From Dehalobacter sp. DCM (GTDB taxonomy: Bacteria; Bacillota; Desulfitobacteriia; Desulfitobacteriales; Syntrophobotulaceae), in NCBI RefSeq assembly GCF_024972775.1, contig NZ_CP092282.1, forward strand, positions 172,001 to 236,000: a stretch of 64,000 nucleotides of DNA, read 5' to 3'. Numbering within the stretch: position 1 is the stretch's first letter; each line of letters starts with the position of its first letter. A program made the position numbers and the translations under genes. The notes under the pieces were generated by a model. That model worked only from the letters and a program-made list of their open reading frames with translations, had not been told where the DNA came from and did no database searches. Shown here piece after piece: positions 24,769 to 35,398 of this stretch.

Positions 24769-27365
24769 TGTTCCTTTTTCAGCAAATAGACTCAATTCGA
24801 GATTATTCACCGATTTCATATAAGCAAATGCCCGAGTATATTGCTGAGAACCTCAATCAAACATTCGAATTGCGCCCTTACCAGATAGAGGCTTTTCGGC
24901 ACTTTATTACTTTTTACGAAAGCGAAAAATGTCCACACCCAACACAATCGCTTTTTCACATGGCAACTGGAAGTGGTAAGACGCTCATTATGGCAGGGCT
25001 TATTTTATATCTCTATGAGCGTGGATATCGGAATTTCTTATTTTTCGTAAATCTTGATAACATTGTACAAAAGACTAAGGACAATTTCCTTAATGTCGCT
25101 TCAGCAAAATATTTATTTGCAGAAGAAATAACCATCGGTGGAGAAACAGTCAAAATAAACGAGGTGACAAATTTTCAAGGTGTGAATCCTGATTCAATAA
25201 ATATCTGTTTCACTACAACTCAGGGACTACACTCAGATATGTGGTTCGCAAAGGAAAATGCCCCATCGTTCGATGACTTTGCAGAACAAAAGACAGTTTT
25301 AATTGCGGATGAAGCACATCATCTCAATGTGGACACGCGAAAGGGTAAAGTCGACAAATCTGAGGAAGATTTGCGAGTCAGCTGGGAAACGACTGTAAAC
25401 CGCATCTTCAATGCTAATCGCAATAATATACTTTTAGAATTCACAGCGACCTGCGATTTGCAGAATCCGTTCATTCTAAGCGAATACGAGAATAAAATTA
25501 TATTCGACTACCCTCTTCGCAAATTTCGCGAAGAAAAGTATTCGAAGCAAGTACGGGCTATAAGAGCCGATATCACATATGCCGATCGTGCACTGCAGGC
25601 TCTCATGTTCAGTCAATACCGCTTGAAAGTTTTTCAAGATCACAGGATGTACATTAAGCCAGTTATCTTATTCAAAGCAAAAACCATAGCCGAAAGCAAG
25701 GACTTTGAAAGGTATTTTCATGAGATGGTTCGGACGCTCTCGGGTAGTACATTGGAGAGTATTGTATTAAACTCACCTCTTGCTGAAGTGAAACGTATGG
25801 CGGATTACTTTGCTTCCAAAAACATTGACTTTGATGAATTGGCGCAGGAGTTACGTGAGGAATTTAAAGCTGACCATTGTATCTCGGTCAACGACGATAA
25901 GGAAGCAAATGAACGTCAGATAATACTCAATTCTCTCGAAAGTAGAGATAACCCATATCGAGCTATTTTCGAAGTTAAGAAACTAGATGAGGGATGGGAC
26001 GTTCTAAACCTATTTGATATTGTACGCCTTTATGAAACTCGTGATGCTTCTAAAGGAAAACCAGGAGCGGGGACTATTGCAGAAGCCCAACTAATTGGAC
26101 GTGGTGCAAGGTACTGCCCGTTTGCCATTGATGATGACGATGAGAAGTACAAACGAAAATATGACGGTGACGTGGAAAATCCACTCCGTGTATGCGAAGA
26201 GTTGTATTATCATTGCCAATATGACAGTCGCTATATCGATGAGCTGAATAAAGCATTGATTGCTACGGGTATAATGCCAGAGAGCCAGACCGAAGTGCGC
26301 TATATACTCAAGGATGATTTCAAAGCTGATGAAATATACAAGACAGGCATAGTGTTTTTGAATAAGCGTGAGGTGAAGAGTCGTAAAGCTATTGTAGAGT
26401 TGTTGCCTTCCGTTCGCGACAAAGAATATTATGTAACAATAAATACAGGAAAAACAGCAATGGACACTATGATGATGAACGCACATACCAACACAACTGT
26501 AAAGACATACCAATACAGAACGACAATTGGGAAAGTTGCTGAATACAATTATTCACTTGTCCATAGCGCCTTACGTAGAATTGATGTCTTTAAATTTAGT
26601 ATACTTCGAGGATACTTCCCAAATCTGAAATCATTAAGGGAATTTATAACGGACACCGCATATCTAGGTGGCATAAAAATGCTTATCGAGAACCGGGACG
26701 AGATACCATCGGCAAATACTTACTTTTTAGCGTGTTTGAAAGTACTGACAAAAATAGGAGCAGAGATATCGACTATCAAAGAAACCTACGAAGGTACGAC
26801 CGACTTTACGGATAGGAAATTCAGCGAGGTATTCCGCAGCAAGACACTCCATATCACTGATCCACATGGAGAAGGCGAAGGTGTTTCTCAGAATGCTGCA
26901 ACAATTCGTCCAGAATGGAAAATAGACCTTAGTACTGCAGATTGGTTTGTATTCAATGATAACTTCGGTACGACTGAAGAAAAATCGTTTGTTGCTCACT
27001 TTGCCTCATATGTTGCGCAACTTAAACTTGAATATGATAAGGTCTATCTGGTGCGAAACGAACGGCAGCTTGTCCTCTACTCCTTCGATGGTGGTGAACG
27101 ATTCGAGCCGGATTATTTAATGTTTTTGCGTAAAAAGAAGACAACTGGTTATGAGCAATATCAGATTTTCGTCGAGCCGAAAGGCAATCATCTTATTGCG
27201 CAGGACAAATGGAAAGAAGATTTTTTATTGCAAATTGAGACACGTGGTATTCCTAAGAAAACCTTTGTGGATGACACTGTTTATCATGTCTGGGGATTTC
27301 CATTCTACAACCAACAGAACAAAATGGCAGAATTTGCATCTGCTTTTGAGCGTGTACTGCCTTAG
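24768..27365 (+). CDS. Type III restriction-modification Res subunit
   Basis: 865 residues. SF2 helicase motifs: FELRPYQIEAFRHF, Walker A HMATGSGKTLIM (near 64), DEAH box VLIADEAHHLN, LLEFTATCDL and AQLIGRGARYCPF. The C-terminal nuclease shows FEPDYLMFLRKK and YQIFVEPKGNH, a PD...E-x-K pair at about residues 775-805. Together with Mod it forms a type III enzyme that translocates or slides and cuts when two sites meet. It ends 43 bases before vsr. Confidence 0.92.
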   Translation: MFLFQQIDSIRDYSPISYKQMPEYIAENLNQTFELRPYQIEAFRHFITFYESEKCPHPTQSLFHMATGSGKTLIMAGLILYLYERGYRNFLFFVNLDNIVQKTKDNFLNVASAKYLFAEEITIGGETVKINEVTNFQGVNPDSINICFTTTQGLHSDMWFAKENAPSFDDFAEQKTVLIADEAHHLNVDTRKGKVDKSEEDLRVSWETTVNRIFNANRNNILLEFTATCDLQNPFILSEYENKIIFDYPLRKFREEKYSKQVRAIRADITYADRALQALMFSQYRLKVFQDHRMYIKPVILFKAKTIAESKDFERYFHEMVRTLSGSTLESIVLNSPLAEVKRMADYFASKNIDFDELAQELREEFKADHCISVNDDKEANERQIILNSLESRDNPYRAIFEVKKLDEGWDVLNLFDIVRLYETRDASKGKPGAGTIAEAQLIGRGARYCPFAIDDDDEKYKRKYDGDVENPLRVCEELYYHCQYDSRYIDELNKALIATGIMPESQTEVRYILKDDFKADEIYKTGIVFLNKREVKSRKAIVELLPSVRDKEYYVTINTGKTAMDTMMMNAHTNTTVKTYQYRTTIGKVAEYNYSLVHSALRRIDVFKFSILRGYFPNLKSLREFITDTAYLGGIKMLIENRDEIPSANTYFLACLKVLTKIGAEISTIKETYEGTTDFTDRKFSEVFRSKTLHITDPHGEGEGVSQNAATIRPEWKIDLSTADWFVFNDNFGTTEEKSFVAHFASYVAQLKLEYDKVYLVRNERQLVLYSFDGGERFEPDYLMFLRKKKTTGYEQYQIFVEPKGNHLIAQDKWKEDFLLQIETRGIPKKTFVDDTVYHVWGFPFYNQQNKMAEFASAFERVLP

Positions 27366-27408
27366 TTCAAGTTGAAGTATGAATGCGAACTAATGTGAGG
27401 TGTTAACT

Positions 27409-27837
27409 ATGGCGGATGTGTACACACAGGTAAAACGCTCCGCCGTAATGCGGAGTGTAAAATCGAAGGGAAATAAATCTACAGAGTTGCGACTTATTGA
27501 GGTGTTCCGTGAACAAGGAATTAAAGGTTGGCGGCGTGGATATTCTGTTACCGGGCATCCAGACTTTGTTTTTTTATCGAAGCATGTAGCAGTATTTGTA
27601 GACGGATGTTTCTGGCATGGACACAATTGCCGTAACACGCAGCCAAAGGAAAACCAAGATTTCTGGACAAAGAAAATTGGCGGCAATATTGAACGAGATT
27701 TAGCTATAACAAAGAAATTTGAGAGTCGTGGTTGGAAGGTTATTCGTATTTGGGAATGTGAATTGAAAAAGAAAAACCGCTCCGCCCTAATTGAAAAACT
27801 GAGAGTCGCACTTGGTGAGAAAAGTGGTGGTAGTTAA
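27409..27837 (+). CDS. vsr: Very short patch repair endonuclease
   Basis: 142 residues from ATG 27409 (GTGAGGTG upstream). Vsr signatures are MRSVKSKGNKSTELRL, GHPDFVFLSKHVAVFVDGC with FWHGHNC directly after, and FWTKKIGGNIERD. The enzyme nicks 5' of a T in T-G mismatches arising from deaminated 5-methylcytosine. Its target should match the C5 methyltransferase three genes upstream. The start has its own ribosome site. Confidence 0.92.
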   Translation: MADVYTQVKRSAVMRSVKSKGNKSTELRLIEVFREQGIKGWRRGYSVTGHPDFVFLSKHVAVFVDGCFWHGHNCRNTQPKENQDFWTKKIGGNIERDLAITKKFESRGWKVIRIWECELKKKNRSALIEKLRVALGEKSGGS

Positions 27838-27996
27838 CTTTTTTATTTAGCTATACAATTTAATTATTTCACACGAAGAATCATTGGTGTGTGCATTGCG
27901 TTTATACAACAAAAAAATCTTTGTTGAAATGAAATCATCTGCAATAATAAAGGCACCTGTAGTTAGCAGATAATCTCCTAACGCCTTTAGTTTGAG

Positions 27997-28035
27997 CCTT
28001 CTCCAGGCTATATCACCTGGAGAAGGTTCTTTTTC
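27997..28035 (+). terminator. Strong intrinsic terminator after the R-M operon
   Basis: Perfect 11-bp stem CCTTCTCCAGG/CCTGGAGAAGG followed by TTCTTTTTC. A second, weaker fold (AAAGGC..GTTAG/CTAAC.GCCTTT) lies just upstream at about 27949-27987. Together they close the R-M operon. Confidence 0.85.
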
Positions 28036-28040
28036 TTTGT

Positions 28041-30137
28041 ATCAAACTCGGTACGAACATAGACCCATGTTGCGGAACCGGGTCATTTTTAGAGCAGATT
28101 GTGATGCACGATACAAGAGATAAGAAATATAATTTATGCGGTTTTGAGATCTTGCCCGCTCCATATATGTTGGCAAATTACCGAATGGCAATCTTGCGCA
28201 ATAAGTATGGAGTAAAAAAACATAAAACAAATATTGTTTTGGCAAACACACTCAGCAACTATACCTTTGGAGAAACCGTGGATACATCTACAATTCAAGG
28301 CGAAGAATTACAAAAAGCACAAACGCTGTCTTCGTTGCCGTTGAAGTTGATAATTGGGAATCCTCCTTCATCTGATTCTTCAAAAACAAATGAAGGGCCG
28401 GAATTCTCAATAATAAGCGATCTGATGACTGATTTCCGTCCGCCGGAAGAAACCAGGCATGCTCGACAAAACATACAAAAGCAGATTAACAATCCCCATA
28501 TGCAATTTTTAAGATGGGCATGTGAAAAGTTGTTAAAATCCACACAGCACTCGGTGTTATCTTTTATAGTCCCCTCTTCATTTTTAGAGGCTGAATCTTA
28601 TCGTTATGCCCGAAAATATTTGTGCGATAATTTTTCGGCGATCTGGATAGTTGCTGTGGATGCCGATGCAAGGACGGGTATCAGAAGTGACAGTTTATTT
28701 AACACTCTGCAAGGCCGCGCGGTTATTATTGCTGTCAGACGTCATAACGAGATCAAGACAACAGATAAGTATATGTATTTGGAGTGTTCTTCATTGGGCA
28801 AATCTGAGAAATTGGATTTTTTACAGCAACCAATCGATAACATCATGCCTCTCTTTGCCGAGCAAGCAATTAATTGCGAAACTTTTTCTTTCTGTCCGTC
28901 TAAGCCTTTTGATGAGGAGTTCTATGATTTGTTTTGGCCGGTAAGCGGAGAGATAAATCAAAAAGCAATTTTTATTAATCATTGTTCGGGAATAAAATTA
29001 GCTCCCACAACGTTGTTTACTCATGTAAAGGTACCATTTTTGAAGCGAAGGACACGAGATATCGCACAAAACGGAGTCCAAAGTGCAAACGAATGGTTTG
29101 CGGGGCAACAAAAGATGCCGACGGAAGATAAGATTAAACACTTTCAGCACGCACTGAATGAAGTTGGAGATGTTTCCAGGTTGGAAACACTAATGAGTGA
29201 GAAAATACGTAAATATTCCTTTAGGCCGTTTTTGACGTCAAATGTAATTCTTTGGGAAGATGTATTAAGAAAATATGCGAAAGTCGGTGGAGGAGGAACA
29301 CGGCTCAGACCGGAAATCATACAGGCATACAACAATGAAAATACGGTAGGATTTGCAATGGCTCATGCACCTAAGGATTTAGATTCTTCGCTCAAACAAT
29401 TTGTATCGTTCTGCTGGAATCATCCGGACAACGATATGTGTACCAGAGGAAATTCGCATATATATCTTAATCAGTATTCAGAGAAAACTGCCGAAGGCAT
29501 CGTGATGCAAAACAACATCGATGCGAATTTGCGGCAGCATATATCAACTATGTTAGGTATTTCCGAATTGGATGTAGCCAATAAAATTGTTTTCTACACC
29601 TACGCAATACTTTGTTCTCAAAAGTATTTAGATGCGTTTGAAGGGGCATTATTCACTGTTCATCGTTCAGATAAACGAGCAAGAGTACCTATTGTTGACA
29701 ATGCAGAAACGTTTAATCTTTTAAGTGAAATAGGCCATAGCGTTGCCTGTCTGGAGCAACATGATTATATTCCTGAGAATGTATTGGGACTTAATGCAGA
29801 TAGTCTCTGGAGTACAGTGTCAAGTACTTCATTCAGGCTTCGTTCCTATGAGTTAAATGAAGAGACTGAACAAATAGTTTTAACTGATGGATCGGTAACT
29901 TTAAAGATCCATTGTCCGGTAGACATACAGCGATTAAAGATATCGGGATATAATGTCATAAAAAATGTTTGGCTGAAGTTTAATTCATATGCATACACGC
30001 ATTGTGAATTTCATAAGGATGACCTTTCGGGGCTGCTGAATCTTATGAACAAACTGATGATGCATATTTCGTTTGTGGGGCAGATAGACGAGATAGTTCA
30101 AGATATATTGGACAAAAAGATAAAATTGTTTAATTGA
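28041..30137 (+). pseudogene. 5'-truncated type ISP-like / Eco57I-like N6 methylase
   Basis: The first usable starts are GTG 28101/ATG 28104, without a ribosome site. Yet the frame is open upstream to 27996 and reads NIDPCCGTGSFLEQIV just before them, which is SAM motif I. Then follow FEILPAPYMLANYRMA, motif IV-like LIIGNPPSSD (near 105) and VPSSFLEAESYRYARKY, as in the methylase half of large single-polypeptide R-M enzymes. The nuclease/helicase N-terminus and the start of the methylase domain are absent; a terminator stands at the junction. The remaining 2 kb is free of stops. I read it as a decapitated relic, though reuse as a short methylase or DNA-binding protein cannot be excluded. Confidence 0.75.
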
Positions 30138-30196
30138 GATGCAAAATACCTCTTACTATCTTGTAAAATCGCAAGTTTATGATGGGGGGGACAATT

Positions 30197-32332
30197 ATGA
30201 AATTGAAAACTGTCCAAATAAATAATTTTAGGTTGTTAGAGGACTGCAGTGTCCGTTTAAACGATGAAACTACTGTCCTTGTTGGGAAAAACAATTCGGG
30301 GAAAACATCATTTTCATGTATTTTTGAGATGTTTCTTAATGATAAAAATTTTAGCTTTGACGATTTTGCAATTAATTGTCATTCTGATTTTATTGCCGCT
30401 TATAAAGAATATATTTCTATAAAAAATGATGAAAAAAAAGTTGAAGACTTTTTCATTTCTATAGATTCAAAAATACCTGCTATAAAAATGTTATTGGACA
30501 TCGAGTATGACGAAAAAGATAATTGGAGCAATATTAGGCCGTTGCTAACAACATTAGAACCTACCAATATATTGCAAATATTATTTCGGTTTTGTATAAA
30601 GGAACCAAAAGCCTTCTTCGAAAATCTACATAACGATATGCAAAAAGTTAAAATCACTAAAAAAAATGAAAATAAAAAGATAATAGAATGCGTATCAGAG
30701 ATTTTCATAAAGTACTTTAAGAGGATAATAAAACCATTTTCTGCTGATGTTCAAACGGAAGAAATTAGAATATCAGATGTCAATAAAATTATTGGCAATT
30801 ATTTTATTGCGGCTCAAAGAAACGTTGAAGATGGAAGTTCTCAAACAAGCTCAAAGCTTGCCCCCGTTTTTCAACGAGAATATAAAAATTGCGAGCAGAA
30901 GAAAAATATCGATGGTTTTGCAGATGTGGAATTCGCAAATCTTAATAATGAGATGGATAAGGCAAATAGTAATATTGACAAGAAATTGACAGACTTTTTT
31001 AAGAGTTTTACTAATTCTTTTGCTACATTTGGCTATCCAAATGTAGAAGGTGCAGATATCGTTTTAAAATCTAATGTTACGGCTACAAATCTATTTAGTG
31101 GAATACGTCTGTTTTATAAAGACAAGGAACATTTATTGCCGGAAAAATATAATGGCTTGGGGTACAGTAACTTAATATATATTATCTCGGAAATTTTATG
31201 CTTTAAGTCAATATTAGAGGAAAATCCCACAGATCTTAATTTAATTTTTATTGAAGAGCCAGAAGCTCATATGCATCCACAGTTACAAAATACATTTATT
31301 TTAAAACTTAATCAGTTTTTAAAGGAAAATAATTTAAATGCACAAATTATTATATCAACACATTCCCCGCACATTGTTTCAAATGCTGATTTTGAGAGTA
31401 TAAGATATTTCAGTAGAAATAATGGGAATGTAACTATAAAGGACTTATTAGAATTCAAAACAAATATAGAAACAAAAATTAAAGATGATGAATCAGATGA
31501 TGATGAATTTGATATTGATACGATTCAATTTTTAAAACAATATATTACTTTAGTAAAATGTGATATGTTTTTTGCGGATAAAATAATTCTTATAGAAGGA
31601 TTATGCGAGAGACTGTTAATGCCATTATTTGTAAAGAAAACAGATAAAGAAATTTTTAGGTTACCTAAATTTAAAAATTTGAGAGCTCTTTCAGAGCAAT
31701 ACATATCCGTTATTGAAATCGGTGGCGCATATATGCATAAATTTAAAGAATTTTTGGAGTTTCTAGAAATAAAAACTTTAATAATTACGGATATTGATTG
31801 CTGCTATACAGAAGAAAAGCTCAAAGAAGATGGAACAATCGACTATAAAGAAGACGGTTGTACCCCTAAGATGACATCGCCTCAAAAACATGAAATATTG
31901 CTTGCCGATTTAGAGAAACTTGTTTCTACTAATCAAACCTTGGTACAATGGGTACCCCAAAAAAAGAAAATAAAAGATCTTGCCTTCGTGAAATTTGATT
32001 TTAATAATGCATCTACTATAGCTGTAGCTTATCAGACCAATCGGTTAAACAGCCGAACTAAAATTAAATGTGGACGAACTTTTGAAGAAGCTTTCATTAT
32101 TGATAATAATAAGTACATTCTTCAACATAAGAAAAAGCTGAGCAGCATTAAGAATAACATAAAGGATTATGCAAATGATGATGAGATATTAAATAAATCA
32201 TACAGCATTTATTCATATATTGATGCTAATGACAAAAAAACCGACTTTGCGTTTGATTTAATGTATGTTCATCCCGATAAATGGGACACCCCACGATACA
32301 TTAAGGAGGGATTGTTTTGGCTGGCAAAGTAG
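30197..32332 (+). CDS. OLD-family ATPase/TOPRIM nuclease, Gabija GajA-like
   Basis: Start ATG 30197 has a GGGGGGG site 6 bases upstream; 711 residues. The N-terminal ABC-type ATPase has Walker A VGKNNSGKTSF (28-38), Walker B IFIEEPEAHMHPQ (~351) and ISTHSPHIVS. The C-terminal TOPRIM nuclease has LIEGLCERL (~465) and ITDIDCC (~531), so the metal-binding Glu and Asp pair are present. Next to a UvrD-like gene this is the Gabija arrangement, in which GajA is a site-specific nicking/cutting nuclease held off by nucleotides. It is clearly longer than typical GajA. Codon use is strongly AT-rich. Confidence 0.82.
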   Translation: MKLKTVQINNFRLLEDCSVRLNDETTVLVGKNNSGKTSFSCIFEMFLNDKNFSFDDFAINCHSDFIAAYKEYISIKNDEKKVEDFFISIDSKIPAIKMLLDIEYDEKDNWSNIRPLLTTLEPTNILQILFRFCIKEPKAFFENLHNDMQKVKITKKNENKKIIECVSEIFIKYFKRIIKPFSADVQTEEIRISDVNKIIGNYFIAAQRNVEDGSSQTSSKLAPVFQREYKNCEQKKNIDGFADVEFANLNNEMDKANSNIDKKLTDFFKSFTNSFATFGYPNVEGADIVLKSNVTATNLFSGIRLFYKDKEHLLPEKYNGLGYSNLIYIISEILCFKSILEENPTDLNLIFIEEPEAHMHPQLQNTFILKLNQFLKENNLNAQIIISTHSPHIVSNADFESIRYFSRNNGNVTIKDLLEFKTNIETKIKDDESDDDEFDIDTIQFLKQYITLVKCDMFFADKIILIEGLCERLLMPLFVKKTDKEIFRLPKFKNLRALSEQYISVIEIGGAYMHKFKEFLEFLEIKTLIITDIDCCYTEEKLKEDGTIDYKEDGCTPKMTSPQKHEILLADLEKLVSTNQTLVQWVPQKKKIKDLAFVKFDFNNASTIAVAYQTNRLNSRTKIKCGRTFEEAFIIDNNKYILQHKKKLSSIKNNIKDYANDDEILNKSYSIYSYIDANDKKTDFAFDLMYVHPDKWDTPRYIKEGLFWLAK

Positions 32333-34032
32333 AAAGCAATGTCTTTAAATGTATAGATAATAAAAGAAGCTTTATCATAGAGGCTGGTGCGGGAAGCGGT
32401 AAAACTTGGACGCTGGTTCAATCGCTGTTTTACATAATAGAAAATCAAGGTAACTATTTGAGAAAAATGCATAAACGAATTGCTTGTATAACATATACCA
32501 ATGTTGCTAAAGAAGAAATCATTGAGAGAATAAAAGCTGATGACTTAGTGGATGCCAGAACAATCCATGACTTTTTATGGGATATTATCAAACCTTTCCA
32601 AAAGGAATTAAAAGCAGAGCTGGTCAATTTAATTAAGGAAAAAACCTTGAAAAAAGCAGAAATAGTAAGCAGCTCCAACCCCACAACCAAAAAATATAAA
32701 GAAGCGGCAGAGGCGCTTGCTAAGTATAATGATACTTTAGATGAACTTGAAAAATTCAAGGGAGAGATACAATACAGGGAATTCTACAATCGAAAAAATG
32801 GTATAGTGTCACATAATGATATCTTATGGCTTGCCAATGTCATTATAAGAAATTATCCAATTATCCATAAAATAATTGGAGATACATATCCAATTATTTT
32901 TATAGATGAATATCAAGATACCGATAAAAACATCGCACAAACAATATTGGAGACTTTAAAACAAAATTCAACTATAGTTTTTGGTTTTTTTGGCGATTAT
33001 AATCAACAAATATATGGAGGAAGTATCGGAAAGATTGATTCCGTAAAATACAACTTAGAAGTCATCCCTAAAAAGGAAAATTATAGATGTTCAATTGAAG
33101 TAATTAATCTTTTGAATAAATTGAGAAATGACATAACACAACGGCAAACAGGAGATCCCAAAAATGGAAAATGTATTTGTTATTATGTGAATGATAATGA
33201 AGCAGATACAGAGAACATCATTAAAAAGCACATAAATAAAGATTTTGGTTTAGCATCGGAAAGTGAGTTGAAAAAACTATATTTGGTTACTAAGACCATT
33301 GCAAAGAAGAATGGTTATTTTGAATTACACGATCTGTATGATGAAGAAAACATAAATATAGAACATAGGCGGCCCAAGAGAAAGGATCAACTTCTTAAAA
33401 ATAAAGATAATAGAGATTGCCCTTTTGCAAATTTCTTATATACCATAGAAGAAATAGTCGAGTTGTTCAACGAAAACAAAATCCAGGCATTATTGAAAAA
33501 GACAACATATGAAATTTCGTGTTTAAACGATAAGGTCCAATTAGATAAAAATATTATAGAACTTAGAGAGCTAACAGGAAGCGAAACGATAAAAGGAATT
33601 TTTGAATTTGTTTGGAATCGGAATCTTTTACCTGTCCCTGAAAAGCTAAAAGTTTACTTCCAAGATAAAGAACTACAAGATGATTTTTTTAATGCACTGA
33701 TGTGCTTGCCTTATGTACAATTCCGTAATTTATATTATACGGTAAAAAAGACCTCGCCTTTTTCCACAGACCATGGTACGAAAGGTGCGGAATATGACAG
33801 TGTAGTATGCTTTATCGATGATAATGATTGGAATACTAGCTATAATTTCAACAATTATTTCAATAAAACAGATGAAGGAAAAGCAAGATTTGATAAAACA
33901 AAGAATCTTTTTTATGTAATTTGTTCTCGAGCCAAATATAATTTAGCAATTGTTATTTTATCGAAGCTCAGTGACGAATCAATAAATAAGTTAAAGCTTT
34001 GGTTTGGTGAAGAAAATTTTATTTCCATATAA
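32317..34032 (+). CDS. UvrD-like helicase, Gabija GajB-like
   Basis: Start TTG 32317 is chosen because AAGGAGGG lies 7 bases upstream; 571 residues. Walker A EAGAGSGKTWT (22-32), CITYTNVAKEEI, Walker B IFIDEYQDTD (~194), GDYNQQIYGG, DHGTKGAEYDSVV and FYVICSRAKYNLAIV are the SF1A motifs. GajB senses DNA ends and uses ATP to activate GajA. It overlaps gajA-like by 16 bases, so production of the two is coupled. A 50-base gap separates it from the split ATPase. Confidence 0.82.
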   Translation: MAGKVESNVFKCIDNKRSFIIEAGAGSGKTWTLVQSLFYIIENQGNYLRKMHKRIACITYTNVAKEEIIERIKADDLVDARTIHDFLWDIIKPFQKELKAELVNLIKEKTLKKAEIVSSSNPTTKKYKEAAEALAKYNDTLDELEKFKGEIQYREFYNRKNGIVSHNDILWLANVIIRNYPIIHKIIGDTYPIIFIDEYQDTDKNIAQTILETLKQNSTIVFGFFGDYNQQIYGGSIGKIDSVKYNLEVIPKKENYRCSIEVINLLNKLRNDITQRQTGDPKNGKCICYYVNDNEADTENIIKKHINKDFGLASESELKKLYLVTKTIAKKNGYFELHDLYDEENINIEHRRPKRKDQLLKNKDNRDCPFANFLYTIEEIVELFNENKIQALLKKTTYEISCLNDKVQLDKNIIELRELTGSETIKGIFEFVWNRNLLPVPEKLKVYFQDKELQDDFFNALMCLPYVQFRNLYYTVKKTSPFSTDHGTKGAEYDSVVCFIDDNDWNTSYNFNNYFNKTDEGKARFDKTKNLFYVICSRAKYNLAIVILSKLSDESINKLKLWFGEENFISI

Positions 34033-34082
34033 AATATTGATCATAAACACATACAAGAAATGCAATTAAGGGGTGATAATCA

Positions 34083-35381
34083 ATGGAACTATTGTATTTG
34101 TGGATTAATAAATCGGAAAATGGCATATTTAAGAGCCAAGAGGTTTTGTTATCGAACAAATACAATATTAGTATTTGTTTTGACGATGATAGGTACCAAG
34201 TGAATATTACAGAAGGAGAATCATATTATAATATTTTTGAAAATGAAGTAATTAGAAATGTTTCTGCACTTGTTGGTTCCAATGGAGCAGGTAAAACTAC
34301 ATTGTTAAAATACATATATAGAAATGACATTATGCCTAAACATAACGAGGATAGACTGGAATATCAAAAATCAGTAGAAGCGGAATATGAGCTTGATAAA
34401 ACATTACAAATATTTGCAGATTCCGATAAAACCATAGTGATTCATAATTTAGAACAAGAAGTTGTAGTACCTCATGGTGTAGAAGTGATCCGAATGAATA
34501 ATAAGAAGTTCCAAGAGATGCATGAAAACAAATCATATTTAAATTCCATAACTAAGATTTACCTAACGAATGGAAACTACATAGATGATAATGGATATGC
34601 AGCAGAATCGGGAGAACCTAGTCGTATCGTTCTTTCAGTAGGAAGTATTAAAAGTTTTTCACATGATTTTTACAATAAATGTGTGCGATTTCCTCAAGGG
34701 CTAATAGGTAATAATTTGTATAATGGATTGCAAAACATGATTGTTTCAACTAAGAATGATATGGACTTTCAGTCGGTATGTGACGTTCTCTATTTTGATA
34801 AATTATTTAAGTCACAAAATATGAGCAGATTTGCAGGGAAGATATCTACAGAATTACATATCTCAAGTAAGCTGTTACCAGCGATTTTAATCAAAATGAA
34901 GGTGAAAAAGCCTTCAAGCTATGATTCGCATTTAGACTATCCATCCTTGGTTGAGAATAAAATTAAAGCATGGGGAAGTTTTGTCAGAAATACTAAAAGC
35001 AATGTATTTGATTTGACAATATGCATGAAATTAAATTTTATATTTGAATTAGATTTTATTTATGATGTTTTGGATAAATATGAATTATCTAATTTATTGA
35101 CAGCTGAGTCTGTCTATTTACAACTAAGAAAGCTTTTAAGAGAATACTGTGAAGAAGAATATATTGAATATTACGAAGAAGCTATAGCTGAAATTGCTAA
35201 TTTGGAAATGCTGATTTTAACTTGTGATTTAATCGCTAACCTGTATCCGGAAAGCGATATGGCGTATGAGAAAAAGATTATGATAAGCTATGAAAAAGAC
35301 TCGACCACTTATTTAAATTTTATTAGCTTCATCAATGATACCGCAAAGAAAAATCATTCATTTATATATTTAAATATTTAA
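34083..35381 (+). pseudogene. Split Septu-like ATPase, N-terminal half (Walker A)
   Basis: 432 residues with GGGGTGAT upstream of the ATG. It carries Walker A ALVGSNGAGKTTLLKYIYR (near 62-80) and a long helical insertion, then stops at 35379-35381. No ABC signature or Walker B is present, so it cannot be a complete ATPase. These are in the next frame (to 36151). The in-phase heptamer T-TTA-AAT at 35369-35375 would carry a -1 shift directly into that frame. Followed by an HNH gene, the full-length product would match PtuA of Septu. It is labelled pseudogene only because the frame is broken. Confidence 0.7.
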
Positions 35382-35398
35382 ACTTAGAAAACTTAAAA

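Noticed and set aside
18769-27837. DISARM or BREX system
   Set aside because: No DrmA/DrmB, PglX or PglZ homologues; the motifs fit a UvrD-type helicase-nuclease, C5 methylase and type III Mod/Res.
28295-28543. Minus-strand frames within the ISP-like, Mod, Res and helicase genes
   Set aside because: They are shadows of long plus-strand genes with clear motifs, and lack ribosome sites.
35377-35383. TTTAAAC as the frameshift heptamer
   Set aside because: It is out of phase with the first frame, which already stops at 35379; only TTTAAAT at 35369 is in phase.
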